The notes: a model not told the origin generated them from the letters alone. A stretch of 11,012 nt of DNA from Nitrososphaerota archaeon (GCA_003135575.1 PLCG01000073.1:27221-38232), one strand, 5' to 3'. Shown: positions 1 to 7,201, counted from the first letter of the stretch. A program made the numbers and translations.

Positions 1-575
1 AGGAATCTGCTCGGCAGCTTTCTCGCCCTGCCAACCCGAAACAGGAATCTGTATCCACGGCTCCATATTATCGCAGCGTCGCTGGGCAAGACCTCTAGCG
101 CAAAGGCCCTGCTCACGTAGTCCCCATAGGCGTCAAGGAAGTGCGCAAGCCGGCCGTTGGAAGCGACCCGTGAGGGATCTGAGAGCATCCCGTGAGCGGC
201 CAGGTTACGAGTCGCGCGCCATCTTGTCGATCTCGAGCGCTCGTTGAGATCAAGGTGCTCGAATCTCTCGAAGAGCAGATTCATCGCGGAATAGGTCAGT
301 ACCACTTCCCAGGGCACGTCCGGCTCATTCTTGATCAAGTCGATGAGCGCTTGGGCGTGACTGTTCTGGGCGATGGAAGCCATCGTTGACATGCCCTTCC
401 TTTGGGTCTGGACGAATCCTTTGCTTTGAAGCGATCTTGTTATGTGGCTGGCGAGCGAGGGTGATTTGCCCAGCGCAGCGGCGAGTTCCGAGATGGTCAA
501 CGCTCGTTTGGAGAGGGGCCTAAGAGCGGATATCTCGGATTTTGTCAGTGCAAAGTGCTCCAGTGGTTGCCTCAA
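1..575 (-). CDS. Winged-helix transcriptional regulator, MarR/ArsR-like archaeal type (C-terminus cut off by window edge)
   Basis: The frame is open from a TTG at 575 down to base 1, giving at least 191 residues. An N-terminal helix-turn-helix is visible at residues ~20-55 (ALTISELAAALGKSPSLASH, followed by ITRSLQSKGFVQTQRKG), the usual layout of a winged helix whose wing follows 'KGFV'. A middle segment around SRSTRWRATRNLAAHGML looks like a second, degenerate HTH-like unit. The visible end, IIWSRGYRFLFRV, recalls the 'ILWQRG..FLFK' ending of archaeal two-part HTH regulators; that comparison is from memory. An in-frame TAA lies upstream and TTG is the first usable start. A TATA-like box is centred about 28 bases ahead, so the mRNA would be leaderless. 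Likely a soluble DNA-binding protein; its target is unknown, though the divergent promoter next to it is an obvious candidate. Confidence 0.78.
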   Translation of the reverse strand, partial: MRQPLEHFALTKSEISALRPLSKRALTISELAAALGKSPSLASHITRSLQSKGFVQTQRKGMSTMASIAQNSHAQALIDLIKNEPDVPWEVVLTYSAMNLLFERFEHLDLNERSRSTRWRATRNLAAHGMLSDPSRVASNGRLAHFLDAYGDYVSRAFALEVLPSDAAIIWSRGYRFLFRVGRARKLPSRF

Positions 576-597
576 ATGTGTATCATAGAACTGAAAT

Positions 598-609
598 AAT
601 ATATAAGTA
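598..609. promoter_or_regulatory. TATA-box region of a divergent promoter
   Basis: The near-symmetric AT stretch AATATATAAGT reads as a TATA box on both strands. On the minus strand its centre is about 28 bases before the TTG of the winged-helix gene. On the plus strand it is about 31 bases before a GTG at 634. Both distances fit leaderless archaeal transcription, where initiation falls about 25 bases after the box. The minus-strand use is better supported because that gene is convincing. Confidence 0.5.
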
Positions 610-633
610 CTACATTAATATGCGACATTAGTT

Positions 634-891
634 GTGGACGACACCTCCCACGTGACGGCCTTCGGCATCCGTATTGGCCTGAGGGCGCACCCGCCTCGAA
701 TTCTCATGAAGCGGCGCGAACTGAGCATTGAGATGTTCGGCGGTCGAACATGTCGCTACGGATTCTATCCAAATCTCAAAAGAACGGCTGATTTCTTCGG
801 CATCACGACATTTTGGCAAGGGTCTTGGTGTCCGGCTTTGCTTCGCTCACATCCGGAGTTGGGATGGGCCGGAGGGATGCAATTAAATTAA
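634..891 (+). CDS. Short hypothetical ORF, 85 residues, doubtful
   Basis: No family is recognised. The frame starts with GTG just after a plausible plus-strand TATA box and ends at a TAA in an AT-rich stretch. The first 20 codons are rich in G/C at the third position, like real genes here; the rest are not. The product is basic in the middle (KRRELS) and has aromatic residues and two cysteines, but no signal peptide or membrane segment. A 63-residue frame on the other strand covers part of the same DNA and is no better. If this ORF is not real, bases 576-1040 form a 465-base intergenic region containing only the divergent promoter; 892-1040 shows no other feature I can support. Confidence 0.28.
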   Translation: MDDTSHVTAFGIRIGLRAHPPRILMKRRELSIEMFGGRTCRYGFYPNLKRTADFFGITTFWQGSWCPALLRSHPELGWAGGMQLN

Positions 892-1040
892 TTAGGCGAA
901 TCCGTGGGAATTGCGTAACCACCCGGCCTTCAGCGTTGGTTCGAATCTGGAGGTTGGATTGAATATCTTCGGATTCAAATCTCTGACGTTATTCAGCGAG
1001 CGTTGCTATTTATAGGGACGACTGCCTATCAATTTCTTGG

Positions 1041-1613
1041 CTACGGAGGAATCGCCTGCTTGGTCAAGATGAACGCGTTCGCACCGATTGGCACGCAATA
1101 CGATGGGAACACAGCATAGAATTGATTTGGACTCCCACCAGGCTTGTTAAAGGCACAGTTTGCCCAAGAAGGGGCTCCTGCGGTTTGGTTGACATAAGGA
1201 TACCACACGGTTATCACGAAGAATGCTATGGATGACGTCGCGTTTATCTGCATGGTGCAGCCTTGGGCACTCGCTGCCGCTTTCGTGCAAGTGAACACGA
1301 AGGCTCCACTAAAGTCGGGGCCGAAACACCCTACCCCACCGCCAGTACACCCATTACCAGTCATGAACAGGATTTGACCGTCCCACGGGACGTTCGGGAA
1401 CCGCGTCGTAGTGGCTGAGATCACGGATGTCACGGTACTCGTTGATGTGAGGGGACGAGAGACGAGCGAGCTGACCGTCGATTGGAGACCCGAAATTACT
1501 TGCTCCTGACTCGCCAATGTGGACGAAGTGTTGAGATAGTAAGCCCCGAATACGCTGCCAATCACAAGAATGGTAAGTGCAGCGGCAGCCGCCGCCTTTC
1601 TTCCAGGGCTCAA
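1041..1613 (-). CDS. Membrane-anchored extracellular protein with Ser/Thr stalk and Cys-containing C-terminal domain
   Basis: The 190-residue product begins with a short basic end (SPGRK), then one hydrophobic segment at residues ~7-28 that would hold the protein in the membrane with the rest outside. Residues ~33-52 (QEQVISGLQSTVSSLV) look like a short coiled coil, followed by a Ser/Thr/Val stalk to ~70. Residues ~75-190 form a compact domain with six cysteines (89, 96, 109, 119, 153, 173), probably disulfide-bonded, and sequons NAT and NQT. No family is recognised. TTG at 1613 is chosen because a TATA-like box lies 26-33 bases upstream and an in-frame TGA blocks long extension. A slightly longer basic N-terminus from a CTG is possible but unlikely. 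It follows the DUF3494 gene by 45 bases but has its own promoter. Confidence 0.8.
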   Translation of the reverse strand: MSPGRKAAAAAALTILVIGSVFGAYYLNTSSTLASQEQVISGLQSTVSSLVSRPLTSTSTVTSVISATTTRFPNVPWDGQILFMTGNGCTGGGVGCFGPDFSGAFVFTCTKAAASAQGCTMQINATSSIAFFVITVWYPYVNQTAGAPSWANCAFNKPGGSPNQFYAVFPSYCVPIGANAFILTKQAIPP

Positions 1614-1638
1614 TCGAAAGCGTGATAACCGCAGCTGA

Positions 1639-1646
1639 TTAAATAG
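1639..1646 (-). promoter_or_regulatory. TATA-like box for the 1041-1613 gene
   Basis: The minus strand reads CTATTTAA in the 45-base gap between two genes of the same direction. The centre is about 29 bases before the TTG start, so the transcript would begin at or just before the start codon. Confidence 0.45.
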
Positions 1647-1658
1647 GTCAATCTCTTC

Positions 1659-3299
1659 TCAATTCGACTCGGAGAAGGTAATGTGCGCGAGCGGAGTTCC
1701 GGTAGGAGTGCAGGTCCCCAAGCCGAGGTTATTTTGTTCTGCGGTAGAGTATGAACCCAAGGTGCTGGCGCAGGAGGAACTTATGAGTGACCCACTTCCA
1801 TTTTCCTCGTAGATATCAACGCTAAGAGAAGTCCCGGAATTGAATGAAGCAGTAGACCCGCCACCATAGCCGAATATGTTGAACTCCGTGTTGTTCCAAT
1901 GATTGTACAGGCTAAGCAGTGTGCCGGTTGTTACTGCCGAATTGCATCCAGATCCATCGCAAAGGGTATCTGAGTCGGTCCCGCTACTCCCTTCATTTGA
2001 CTGGGCTGATAATGTCAACTTGCCGAGTTGCGTGGTGGGGTCCTCCGCAAGAATTATACCTGAGGATTGACCGGTCTTGATACAGTCCGTTTTGCCCGTA
2101 AATGGGTTGGGGTATTGGCCCCAAGTACCATCGATGCAATTGAGGTTATTAGTAAAGTAGCCAGGGAGATAGTATACAACTACGAGTTGTCCGCCTGTTG
2201 CAAAGTTGTAGAACAGGAATTGCTGCCAACAGGTGGCTGAAACCCCGTTAGGAGGCATACAGGTGAACGCGTTGGAATTAAGTTGAAGGCTGTAATACTT
2301 GTTTGTTGTTGGATTCGAATGTGCGCTGTCGCCTTCAGTCATTATCCCGAAGACGCTACCGAACGAACCTTGAGCATATCCGATGACGGGGGATCCTGCG
2401 TTAGCGAAATCGCCCACCCCGTGTCCTACACTTGGAGGAGGTCTGTTGACTGGAGTGCCGCAGGGTACCCGCTGCCAGACTGTACTTGGATAGGGGCTGT
2501 AAAAGCACCCTGGACCCGGAGTAAACGTGTGGTGCATCTTCTGCGTCCAGGCGGGCTGTGTTGGACAAGCCCCGAGGTGGGTAGTGTCCATAGTCACCGC
2601 GCCGTTCCGCGCAAGGGCGCCGCCGGCAAGGGATGCGCCAGCGGCCAGCGTGATGCTGGCAAAGGCGAGGATGTTACCGGCGAAGGCCGTATTCGTTCCC
2701 AGGACCGCGGAGCTTCCGACCTGCCAGAAGACGTTGCAAAAGTCACCGCCAGCCTTCACGAGAACGGACGAGCTACTCGCGGTCGTGAGCGCACTTCCGA
2801 TTTTGAAGATGAATACCGCGCTGTTGTCAGCCTGGGAATTGAGAGTGAGCGTTCCGGTCAACAGAGCAGACGAAGAGAAACAGTAGACGCCTGGGGTAAG
2901 CGTGAGTCCTCCTAGGTTTTGACCCGTCAAGTTGCTACCACACGAGTCGCTTGAAATGGCATTGTAAGCACTGGCCAGATCACTTTTGGCCTGCATCGCG
3001 ACTCCGTCACTCTTGTGTATCGCTCCTGTCGCATCACCCGGTGGGAATCCAGTCACCGCAATGCCCGGACTAACTCCGAGGTTCCCGAAAACAACTGAAG
3101 CACCGGTATTGGTGACCGCTGAGCCGGCTAGAACTCCGAAACCAATCGCAGTGCCTAGGTTTGGCGGAGATGGCGGGCTCGTTGCCGCGGCAGGCGATGC
3201 ATAATACGTGGAGGAAGACAGAACAAGGAGAACCAAGATAATGAGAGGTGAAATGCCCGCGTGCCGCCATCGCTCGCCTTCCGACGGGAATAGGTTCAA
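1659..3299 (-). CDS. Secreted DUF3494 (ice-binding-like) protein with an unassigned C-terminal domain
   Basis: The 546-residue product has a basic N-terminus and a hydrophobic signal at ~17-33 with a likely cleavage site near the AAAT at 37-40. Residues ~47-245 match the DUF3494 / ice-binding-protein family: 'LGTAIGFGVLAGSAVTNTG', 'LGVSPG', 'LGGLTLTPGVYCF', 'VFIFKIGSALTT', 'VFWQVGSSAVLGTNTAFAGN' and a closing 'GGALARNGAVT'. Known members form a right-handed beta-solenoid with an alpha helix alongside. Some bind ice; many act as surface adhesins or have no tested role. Residues ~260-546 are a second beta-rich domain with many Cys (265, 280, 347, 357, 388, 406, 447, 452, 510, 530) and the pattern SLQLNSNAFTC...CWQQFLFYN. 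I recall similar sequence in unnamed bacterial secreted proteins but cannot name it. TTG at 3299 is the only start ahead of the signal; a TATA box lies ~44 bases upstream. No sortase signal or C-terminal anchor is seen. Confidence 0.9.
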   Translation of the reverse strand: MNLFPSEGERWRHAGISPLIILVLLVLSSSTYYASPAAATSPPSPPNLGTAIGFGVLAGSAVTNTGASVVFGNLGVSPGIAVTGFPPGDATGAIHKSDGVAMQAKSDLASAYNAISSDSCGSNLTGQNLGGLTLTPGVYCFSSSALLTGTLTLNSQADNSAVFIFKIGSALTTASSSSVLVKAGGDFCNVFWQVGSSAVLGTNTAFAGNILAFASITLAAGASLAGGALARNGAVTMDTTHLGACPTQPAWTQKMHHTFTPGPGCFYSPYPSTVWQRVPCGTPVNRPPPSVGHGVGDFANAGSPVIGYAQGSFGSVFGIMTEGDSAHSNPTTNKYYSLQLNSNAFTCMPPNGVSATCWQQFLFYNFATGGQLVVVYYLPGYFTNNLNCIDGTWGQYPNPFTGKTDCIKTGQSSGIILAEDPTTQLGKLTLSAQSNEGSSGTDSDTLCDGSGCNSAVTTGTLLSLYNHWNNTEFNIFGYGGGSTASFNSGTSLSVDIYEENGSGSLISSSCASTLGSYSTAEQNNLGLGTCTPTGTPLAHITFSESN

Positions 3300-3338
3300 C
3301 TCACATTGAACTCGGTGGATTGTATTTCGGGGACCTTG

Positions 3339-3348
3339 AATTTAAACG
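3339..3348 (-). promoter_or_regulatory. TATA-like box for the DUF3494 gene
   Basis: The minus strand reads CGTTTAAATT, about 44 bases before the TTG at 3299, implying a leader of roughly 18 bases. A weak GTGAG lies directly before the start codon, too close to be a good ribosome-binding site. Confidence 0.35.
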
Positions 3349-3386
3349 TTGGTCTATTCGCAACTCATCGTCAATTCGTTTGGGTT

Positions 3387-3497
3387 TTAGGACATGTAGG
3401 GTTGCTGAAGATTGGCGTTAGGAACACGCAGATGCCGAGTTGCGGTGCCACCGAGGGCAGGGCTGATCACGGTCTCCATCACGCTGTTCTTGGTCAC
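3387..3497 (-). CDS. Possible 36-residue small ORF, or in-frame remnant of the upstream pentapeptide gene
   Basis: A GTG at 3497 opens 36 codons ending in TAA at 3387. Codons near the start favour G or C in the third position, as in neighbouring genes. The peptide includes VTKNSVMETVISPALGGTAT and ends LQQPYMS. It is in the same frame as the pentapeptide gene whose stop is at 3534, and the frame stays open all the way between the two. It may therefore be a read-through or decayed tail of that gene instead of a separate one. No signal peptide, no TATA box that I trust, and no family recognised. Bases 3300-3533 hold nothing else except the DUF3494 promoter. Confidence 0.25.
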   Translation of the reverse strand: MTKNSVMETVISPALGGTATRHLRVPNANLQQPYMS

Positions 3498-3533
3498 TAG
3501 GACACCCCTTGCATGGGTTGTCAACCCTGAGCA

Positions 3534-4118
3534 TTACGTAGGCGGATTGGTGGCACCAGTGAAGGTGGCTCCCGTAGTGATGGCACCCTGGGTGTTAGCG
3601 CCAGTAAAGTTCGCATAGCTGAAGTCTCCGTAGGACATGTCGCTACTCTGGAGGTTAGCGCTCCGGAAATCGGCGTTGGTGAAGGTGCCGCCCTTGAGAC
3701 TGGCTCCTTGAAGGTTGGCGCTTTGGAAGTTCGCGCCCTGGGCAGTGCCACCTGCGAGTGAAGCAGTTTGGAGGTTGGCGCCTTGGAAGCTGGCTGCGTT
3801 CGCGAAAGTATTTGCGAGGTTAGCTCCCTTCAGGTTCGCACCCTGAACGTTTGCATTTTGGAGATCGGTGTATTGGAGGTTGGCGTTTTGGAGATTGTCA
3901 CCCGATAGGTTGTATCCCGAGAGATTGCAATACTCGAGATTAGCTCCTTGCAGGTTCGCTCCGCCCGTATTCGGAACCTGCGTCTGGCAGGAGCCGAGCG
4001 TGGTCATTGTCCATGCGAGGCTCAAGAGCTGAGCGATGGAAAGATTGTTGCTTCCCACTAGCACGGCAATGACCTGTCTACCATCCGACCAAGAAACACT
4101 TCCAGTCGGATTTACCAA
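3534..4118 (-). CDS. Pentapeptide-repeat protein with an uncertain or lost N-terminus
   Basis: Residues ~54-190 are tandem A(N/D)LXX-type pentapeptides (GANLQGANLEYCNLSGYNLS onward), about 27 units, expected to fold as a square right-handed beta-helix. The first repeats match those of the protein at 8801-10258 nearly residue for residue, so the two are paralogues. Before them, residues 1-48 read like part of a folded domain (VNPTGSVSWSDGRQVIAVLV, then SIAQLLSLAWTM), with no signal peptide, whereas the paralogue is clearly exported. The TTG used here sits inside this domain: the frame is open for 20 more codons (including GDYIVTQNGLSI) up to a TGA at 4179, with no ATG, GTG or TTG. The gene is thus either started from a rare codon or truncated at its 5' end. 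Role unknown; pentapeptide proteins range from topoisomerase mimics to structural solenoids. Confidence 0.75.
   Translation of the reverse strand: MVNPTGSVSWSDGRQVIAVLVGSNNLSIAQLLSLAWTMTTLGSCQTQVPNTGGANLQGANLEYCNLSGYNLSGDNLQNANLQYTDLQNANVQGANLKGANLANTFANAASFQGANLQTASLAGGTAQGANFQSANLQGASLKGGTFTNADFRSANLQSSDMSYGDFSYANFTGANTQGAITTGATFTGATNPPT
3549..3959 (-). repeat. 15-base coding repeats of the first pentapeptide tract
   Basis: On the plus strand the motif GAGGTTNGCNCC or close variants recur every 15 bases or multiples of 15. Each unit encodes one A(N/D)LXX pentapeptide. Units differ by substitutions, so this is a diverged protein repeat, not a fresh expansion. Long open frames on the opposite strand here are a by-product of the periodicity. 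Confidence 0.8.
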
Positions 4119-4244
4119 GATCGACAGACCGTTCTGGGTTACAATGTAATCGCCTCGTTGCGCCTCCTCCGGGGCATTTCACTCACACGTTGAGCTGTAG
4201 GTCGTGGTGAATTGGTAGCCGAATCCAATCAATCCTCTTCTCAC
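4119..4244 (-). other. In-frame 5' extension of the pentapeptide gene, broken by one TGA
   Basis: Upstream of the pentapeptide gene the same frame runs from a GTG at 4244 through 21 codons (product MRRGLIGFGYQF then TTTYSSTCE) to a TGA at 4179-4181. It then continues for 20 sense codons into the gene. The part after the TGA looks like genuine protein; the part before it is too short to judge. It could be an independent 21-residue leader peptide, a remnant of the original N-terminus, or chance. Confidence 0.35.
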
Positions 4245-4280
4245 AAACTTAACAATGCTGCTGACTTAACTCCCGGAGCG

Positions 4281-4287
4281 TTTATCA
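4281..4287. promoter_or_regulatory. TATA-like element between divergent genes
   Basis: The plus strand reads TTTATCA about 35 bases before the TTG of the beta-propeller gene, giving a leader of around 9 bases. Read on the minus strand (TGATAAA), it lies ~40 bases before a GTG at 4244, in front of the pentapeptide region. It may serve either direction; neither is certain. Confidence 0.3.
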
Positions 4288-4317
4288 CCTCGGAAGTTAG
4301 ATAATTATCGATGACCT

Positions 4318-5502
4318 TTGGCCAAAGTCGATAGAAAAATTGCAATAATAGGATTAGTTGCGATGGTGATGGTCGCAACTGTGTCCTACGCGCTCTTTTC
4401 GCTTTCCGGCTCAACCGTTACCCGATCAACAACGCATACCGTCTCATCTGCTTCCCTTGCTAGTTTCTCCGGTCTTGTAGTCGCGAATGTCACTGTCAAT
4501 TCGAAATATCCTCAGGTGATAGCAGTTTCGGGCGACGCTAGCAAAATCTATGTCTCAGATTTGGCGGCTAACAATCTCACTGTACTCGATGCCTCTGCCT
4601 ATTTCCTAATAGGAGCGGTTTCGTTGCCTGGCTCGCCAGAAGTCGGCGTTGCCATTGATTTGAAAAGCAACTTGATCTATGTTCCTGTTCTCGGTTGCTT
4701 AAACTTTCCAAACGTTTCCAATGGTTGCCAAACAGGCTACGCCTCTGCTTCGAAGGGAGGAATCGTAAAAATAGACGCTAACAAAGACAGCGTTGTTGGC
4801 GAAATTCCCATCGCTGTCGACAACATTGCCATCGACTCAATCACTGGAATTCTCTATGGAACTTTTGGAAGAAATCTATTAGCCATCAACGAGGTGTCTG
4901 GTGCAGTCATTGGAAACAGCTCATTGGCGGCATCTCCTGTCAGTATCGCTATGAACTCCAAAACAAATATGCTCTACATTGCGGCTTGCAGAATTCTCTC
5001 TCTTGGCTGCGAAGGAGGCGAGATTTTGGCAGTGAACGGGTCAAATCTTGCACAGGCGTATTCGGTGCCCCTGAATTTCAACGGTCTATCTAACCTAGTC
5101 ATCGACCAAACCAGCAACAATGTGTACGACGTTGTAGAGGGCCAAAGCCTTACGCTTGTTTCAATAGATGGAAGCAGTGGAACGGTGAGGTTCTCTTCCA
5201 AAATCGGCCCTTGCGGTGCAGGGAAGATTGCACTGTCTATGAATAGCGCGCAAAACAGGCTTTATGTCGTTGGGTATGGCGACCTCGTGGAAGTTGATGC
5301 GGCTTCCGGCTCCCTTATTGGAATACTGGCGCCACCGAGCAGCCCAATCCTTAGTGTCGCAACAGATCCGACCGGCCTTCACGTCTTTCTTGGAATAGAG
5401 GGAAGGGGTGACGGTGGATCATTAGTTGTGGTCCAGAACAATGTAGCCCAAATGTCTGTGGATACTAGTATCCTAAGGCCTACTGCAGGCTGTCTCCCTT
5501 AG
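4318..5502 (+). CDS. Membrane-anchored extracellular beta-propeller (YVTN/NHL-like repeats)
   Basis: The 394-residue product begins AKVDRK followed by one hydrophobic segment at ~8-28, then a Ser/Thr linker (~30-50). It then has propeller blades of the form 'P..IAV....KIYVSDLAANNLTVLDA', repeated about six or seven times to ~380. Later blades include SNLIYVPV, ILYGTFGRNLLAINEVSGAV, NMLYIAA, NRLYVVGYGDLVEVDAASGS and HVFLGIEG. This is the pattern of YVTN-family surface propellers, which usually serve as binding scaffolds. No enzyme signature is seen. Cys pairs within blades (for example at ILSLGCEGG and IGPCGAG) suggest an oxidising extracellular location. The TTG at 4318 gives the basic-plus-hydrophobic N-terminus; an ATG seven bases upstream is out of frame and stops at once. 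It is the only convincing plus-strand gene between two minus-strand groups. Confidence 0.88.
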   Translation: MAKVDRKIAIIGLVAMVMVATVSYALFSLSGSTVTRSTTHTVSSASLASFSGLVVANVTVNSKYPQVIAVSGDASKIYVSDLAANNLTVLDASAYFLIGAVSLPGSPEVGVAIDLKSNLIYVPVLGCLNFPNVSNGCQTGYASASKGGIVKIDANKDSVVGEIPIAVDNIAIDSITGILYGTFGRNLLAINEVSGAVIGNSSLAASPVSIAMNSKTNMLYIAACRILSLGCEGGEILAVNGSNLAQAYSVPLNFNGLSNLVIDQTSNNVYDVVEGQSLTLVSIDGSSGTVRFSSKIGPCGAGKIALSMNSAQNRLYVVGYGDLVEVDAASGSLIGILAPPSSPILSVATDPTGLHVFLGIEGRGDGGSLVVVQNNVAQMSVDTSILRPTAGCLP

Positions 5503-5605
5503 GGACGCCAAAAAGCCCAGCACACTCCGAAAGGAACTGATATCCATGTCGCTTTAAATCCACTCGAACAAACATTTGGGCTGATGAAGGGCCGACTGCC
5601 CAGAC

Positions 5606-6442
5606 TCAGCAGTGCCCTGATAACCCAAAGGACTGCGTTAGCGTCGTTGTACCATTGCCGCTGAAGCACCCGTAGTCCATGTTTCCGTCCTCTCCGGTTG
5701 ATATATGACTAGGTGGGGCTTTGGCGTATATGTAATTGCTAGCGGGGACCGCGTACATGCTCCCACTTCCTGCTGTGAAAGTAACGGGAGTATTACCCTG
5801 TAAACCGCATAGACAGGCATTGGACCTTAGCCACAACCAATATCCATTGTTGGGCGCCAAATTGGTTTCAGGGTCGATGCAGATGGTTCCGGTCGAACCG
5901 CCGCCGCTCCCGCCACCCGATGCGGTGAAGCAGGCATCATTGACGTATCCAGATGAGTCAGTGTACTCCTGCGCCGTCCACACTGCTCCGGTTCCTGAAC
6001 CGTAGGTGAAGAGACCTGATACGGTATAACAGTTCTCACTGTTCGAGAACCAGTGATCCTCCTGGGTGGCTGAATCCATGTTGTAGACTTGATATGTAAA
6101 GATGACACAGTTATCGCTCGACTGAGCAAGAACGGCGGTTTGGAACCAGAGTGGATGGTTGAATTGATCCTTAACTTGGTAGGAGTAGGAAATGTCCTTG
6201 TCCGGATTGTATTGCAAGCTCATGGTCCCTCCGTTTGAGTACGTCATCGACGCGCCCAATTGCATTTCTATGTAGACACCGCCGTTGTATATTCGGCAGG
6301 TTCCCCAGGCATTGCAGGAATCAAATTCCCCATTGTCATTGCCTATCCAGTTGGTGCTTGCATGGGCACCGAGAACGAAGCTGGAAGAAACGAGAAGCAA
6401 GCCCATTGCTGAGGCAGCAATAAGAATCATGCTAGGCTTCAT
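5606..6442 (-). CDS. Secreted ten-cysteine protein with glycine-rich linker
   Basis: From the ATG at 6442 the 278-residue product has a clear signal peptide (MKPSMILIAASAMGLLLVSS, cleavage likely after AHA at ~28). The mature part is rich in aromatic and polar residues, beta-strand-like, with ten cysteines (43, 49, 112, 138, 171, 188, 210, 212, 259, 278), enough for five disulfides. A natural linker GGGSGGGSTG at ~176-185 separates two regions. The second region has the pair CLC and ends in a cysteine. One sequon NGT lies near the end. No family recognised. The start is fixed by a strong ribosome-binding site GGAGGAG six bases ahead; a TTG at 6457 in the same frame is less likely. It overlaps the upstream gene by 11 bases, so the two are co-transcribed and probably translationally coupled. 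Confidence 0.85.
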   Translation of the reverse strand: MKPSMILIAASAMGLLLVSSSFVLGAHASTNWIGNDNGEFDSCNAWGTCRIYNGGVYIEMQLGASMTYSNGGTMSLQYNPDKDISYSYQVKDQFNHPLWFQTAVLAQSSDNCVIFTYQVYNMDSATQEDHWFSNSENCYTVSGLFTYGSGTGAVWTAQEYTDSSGYVNDACFTASGGGSGGGSTGTICIDPETNLAPNNGYWLWLRSNACLCGLQGNTPVTFTAGSGSMYAVPASNYIYAKAPPSHISTGEDGNMDYGCFSGNGTTTLTQSFGLSGHC

Positions 6443-7169
6443 TCGATTCTCCTCCAATGCACAAATCCGGGACCATAGTTGCGGCAGAAAGCGTCGGAAC
6501 GAACTTCGGAAGAGTCGAAATCCCGCTTGTTGCGTATGAATGAGCGACGGCAGTTTGAGCAGTTTGTATCCAAATCGGTGAATTCGAATAAGCGACTACG
6601 CCTATGGTAGTACCTACCGGTAAGGAATTTGAAAGTGGATAGAAAGCCTGGTAGCCTTGCAACGATTTGGTGAAGTTAGCGACCTCTCCTGTTGGAATGC
6701 TCGCAATTTGCCCTACGACGGATGCTATTGGAGCGCGGCTTTTGCTTACGTCTACAGTATTACTGGACATAAGCGCTCCGTTGACATACAAACCGAGATG
6801 AAGCTGAGTGGTTGGAGTTATCGCGTACGGAATAACGTAGACTGTCACAGACACGAAGCCGCTCATAGCGTGCGTGGTCACAAATGACGTCGAGACCAAG
6901 GTATCTGCCGGCATCTTCCAACCCCCATTATTTGTGGCTGTGTTTCCGAAGGAATAAGCTCCCTGTCCATTGCTTAACCCAAGCGATTCTGCAGTTTGCA
7001 CGTGCGATGCTAAAGTCTGAGTTTGTTGCTGGGATGTTGTCAGATATGTTGCACCATAAAGCGCGATCACTCCGACACCGACGATAAGACAGAAGGCCAT
7101 CAAGGCATGGCGGCTCTGACCATCTTGCTGTCTCATACCCTGATAGGAACTGGCCCCGACTACAGTCAT
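6432..7169 (-). CDS. Membrane-anchored extracellular beta-rich protein, first gene of a two-gene operon
   Basis: The 245-residue product has a polar N-terminus of ~22 residues, a hydrophobic segment at ~23-45 (ALMAFCLIVGVGVIALYGAT), and a short Gln/Thr-rich linker that may be helical (QQQTQTLASHVQTAESLGLS). Then a domain at ~70-225 has alternating hydrophobic strands (FVSVTVYVIPYAI, LHLGLYVNGAL, TTIGVVAYSNSPIWIQTAQT), which suggests a beta-sandwich. No family is recognised. The N-terminal side would be inside and the domain outside. It has only two cysteines, unlike its partner. ATG at 7169 fits a weak TATA element ~28 bases upstream; a second in-frame ATG (MRQQDG) would also keep the membrane segment. 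Its stop codon lies inside the start region of the next gene. Confidence 0.82.
   Translation of the reverse strand: MTVVGASSYQGMRQQDGQSRHALMAFCLIVGVGVIALYGATYLTTSQQQTQTLASHVQTAESLGLSNGQGAYSFGNTATNNGGWKMPADTLVSTSFVTTHAMSGFVSVTVYVIPYAITPTTQLHLGLYVNGALMSSNTVDVSKSRAPIASVVGQIASIPTGEVANFTKSLQGYQAFYPLSNSLPVGTTIGVVAYSNSPIWIQTAQTAVAHSYATSGISTLPKFVPTLSAATMVPDLCIGGESNEA
6449..6455 (-). promoter_or_regulatory. Shine-Dalgarno sequence deciding the start at 6442
   Basis: GGAGGAG on the minus strand ends six bases before the ATG. Internal operon genes in archaea often carry such a site, while first genes here appear leaderless. Confidence 0.75.
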
Positions 7170-7193
7170 GAAGAATCTTAGATACCGGACTTC

Positions 7194-7201
7194 GTTATGA
7201 A
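7194..7201 (-). promoter_or_regulatory. TATA-like element for the two-gene operon
   Basis: The minus strand reads TTCATAAC, about 28 bases before the ATG at 7169, the same distance as for other leaderless genes here. The sequence itself is a weak match. Confidence 0.3.

Noticed and set aside
915..960. GGTTCGAATC, reminiscent of a tRNA T-loop
   Set aside because: The flanking bases do not form a proper T-stem, and no acceptor or anticodon arms can be drawn around it.
2283..2915. 210-codon plus-strand frame opposite the DUF3494 gene
   Set aside because: The minus frame has a recognisable domain and signal peptide; the plus frame has no family features and lies wholly inside it.
3412..3618. 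68-codon plus-strand frame upstream of the DUF3494 gene
   Set aside because: Its second half is antisense to the pentapeptide repeats and its first half to a better minus-strand frame.
5511..5582. Inverted words AGCCCA and TGGGCT between convergent genes as a hairpin terminator
   Set aside because: Only six pairs with a spacer of more than 50 bases and no T-run; expected by chance.
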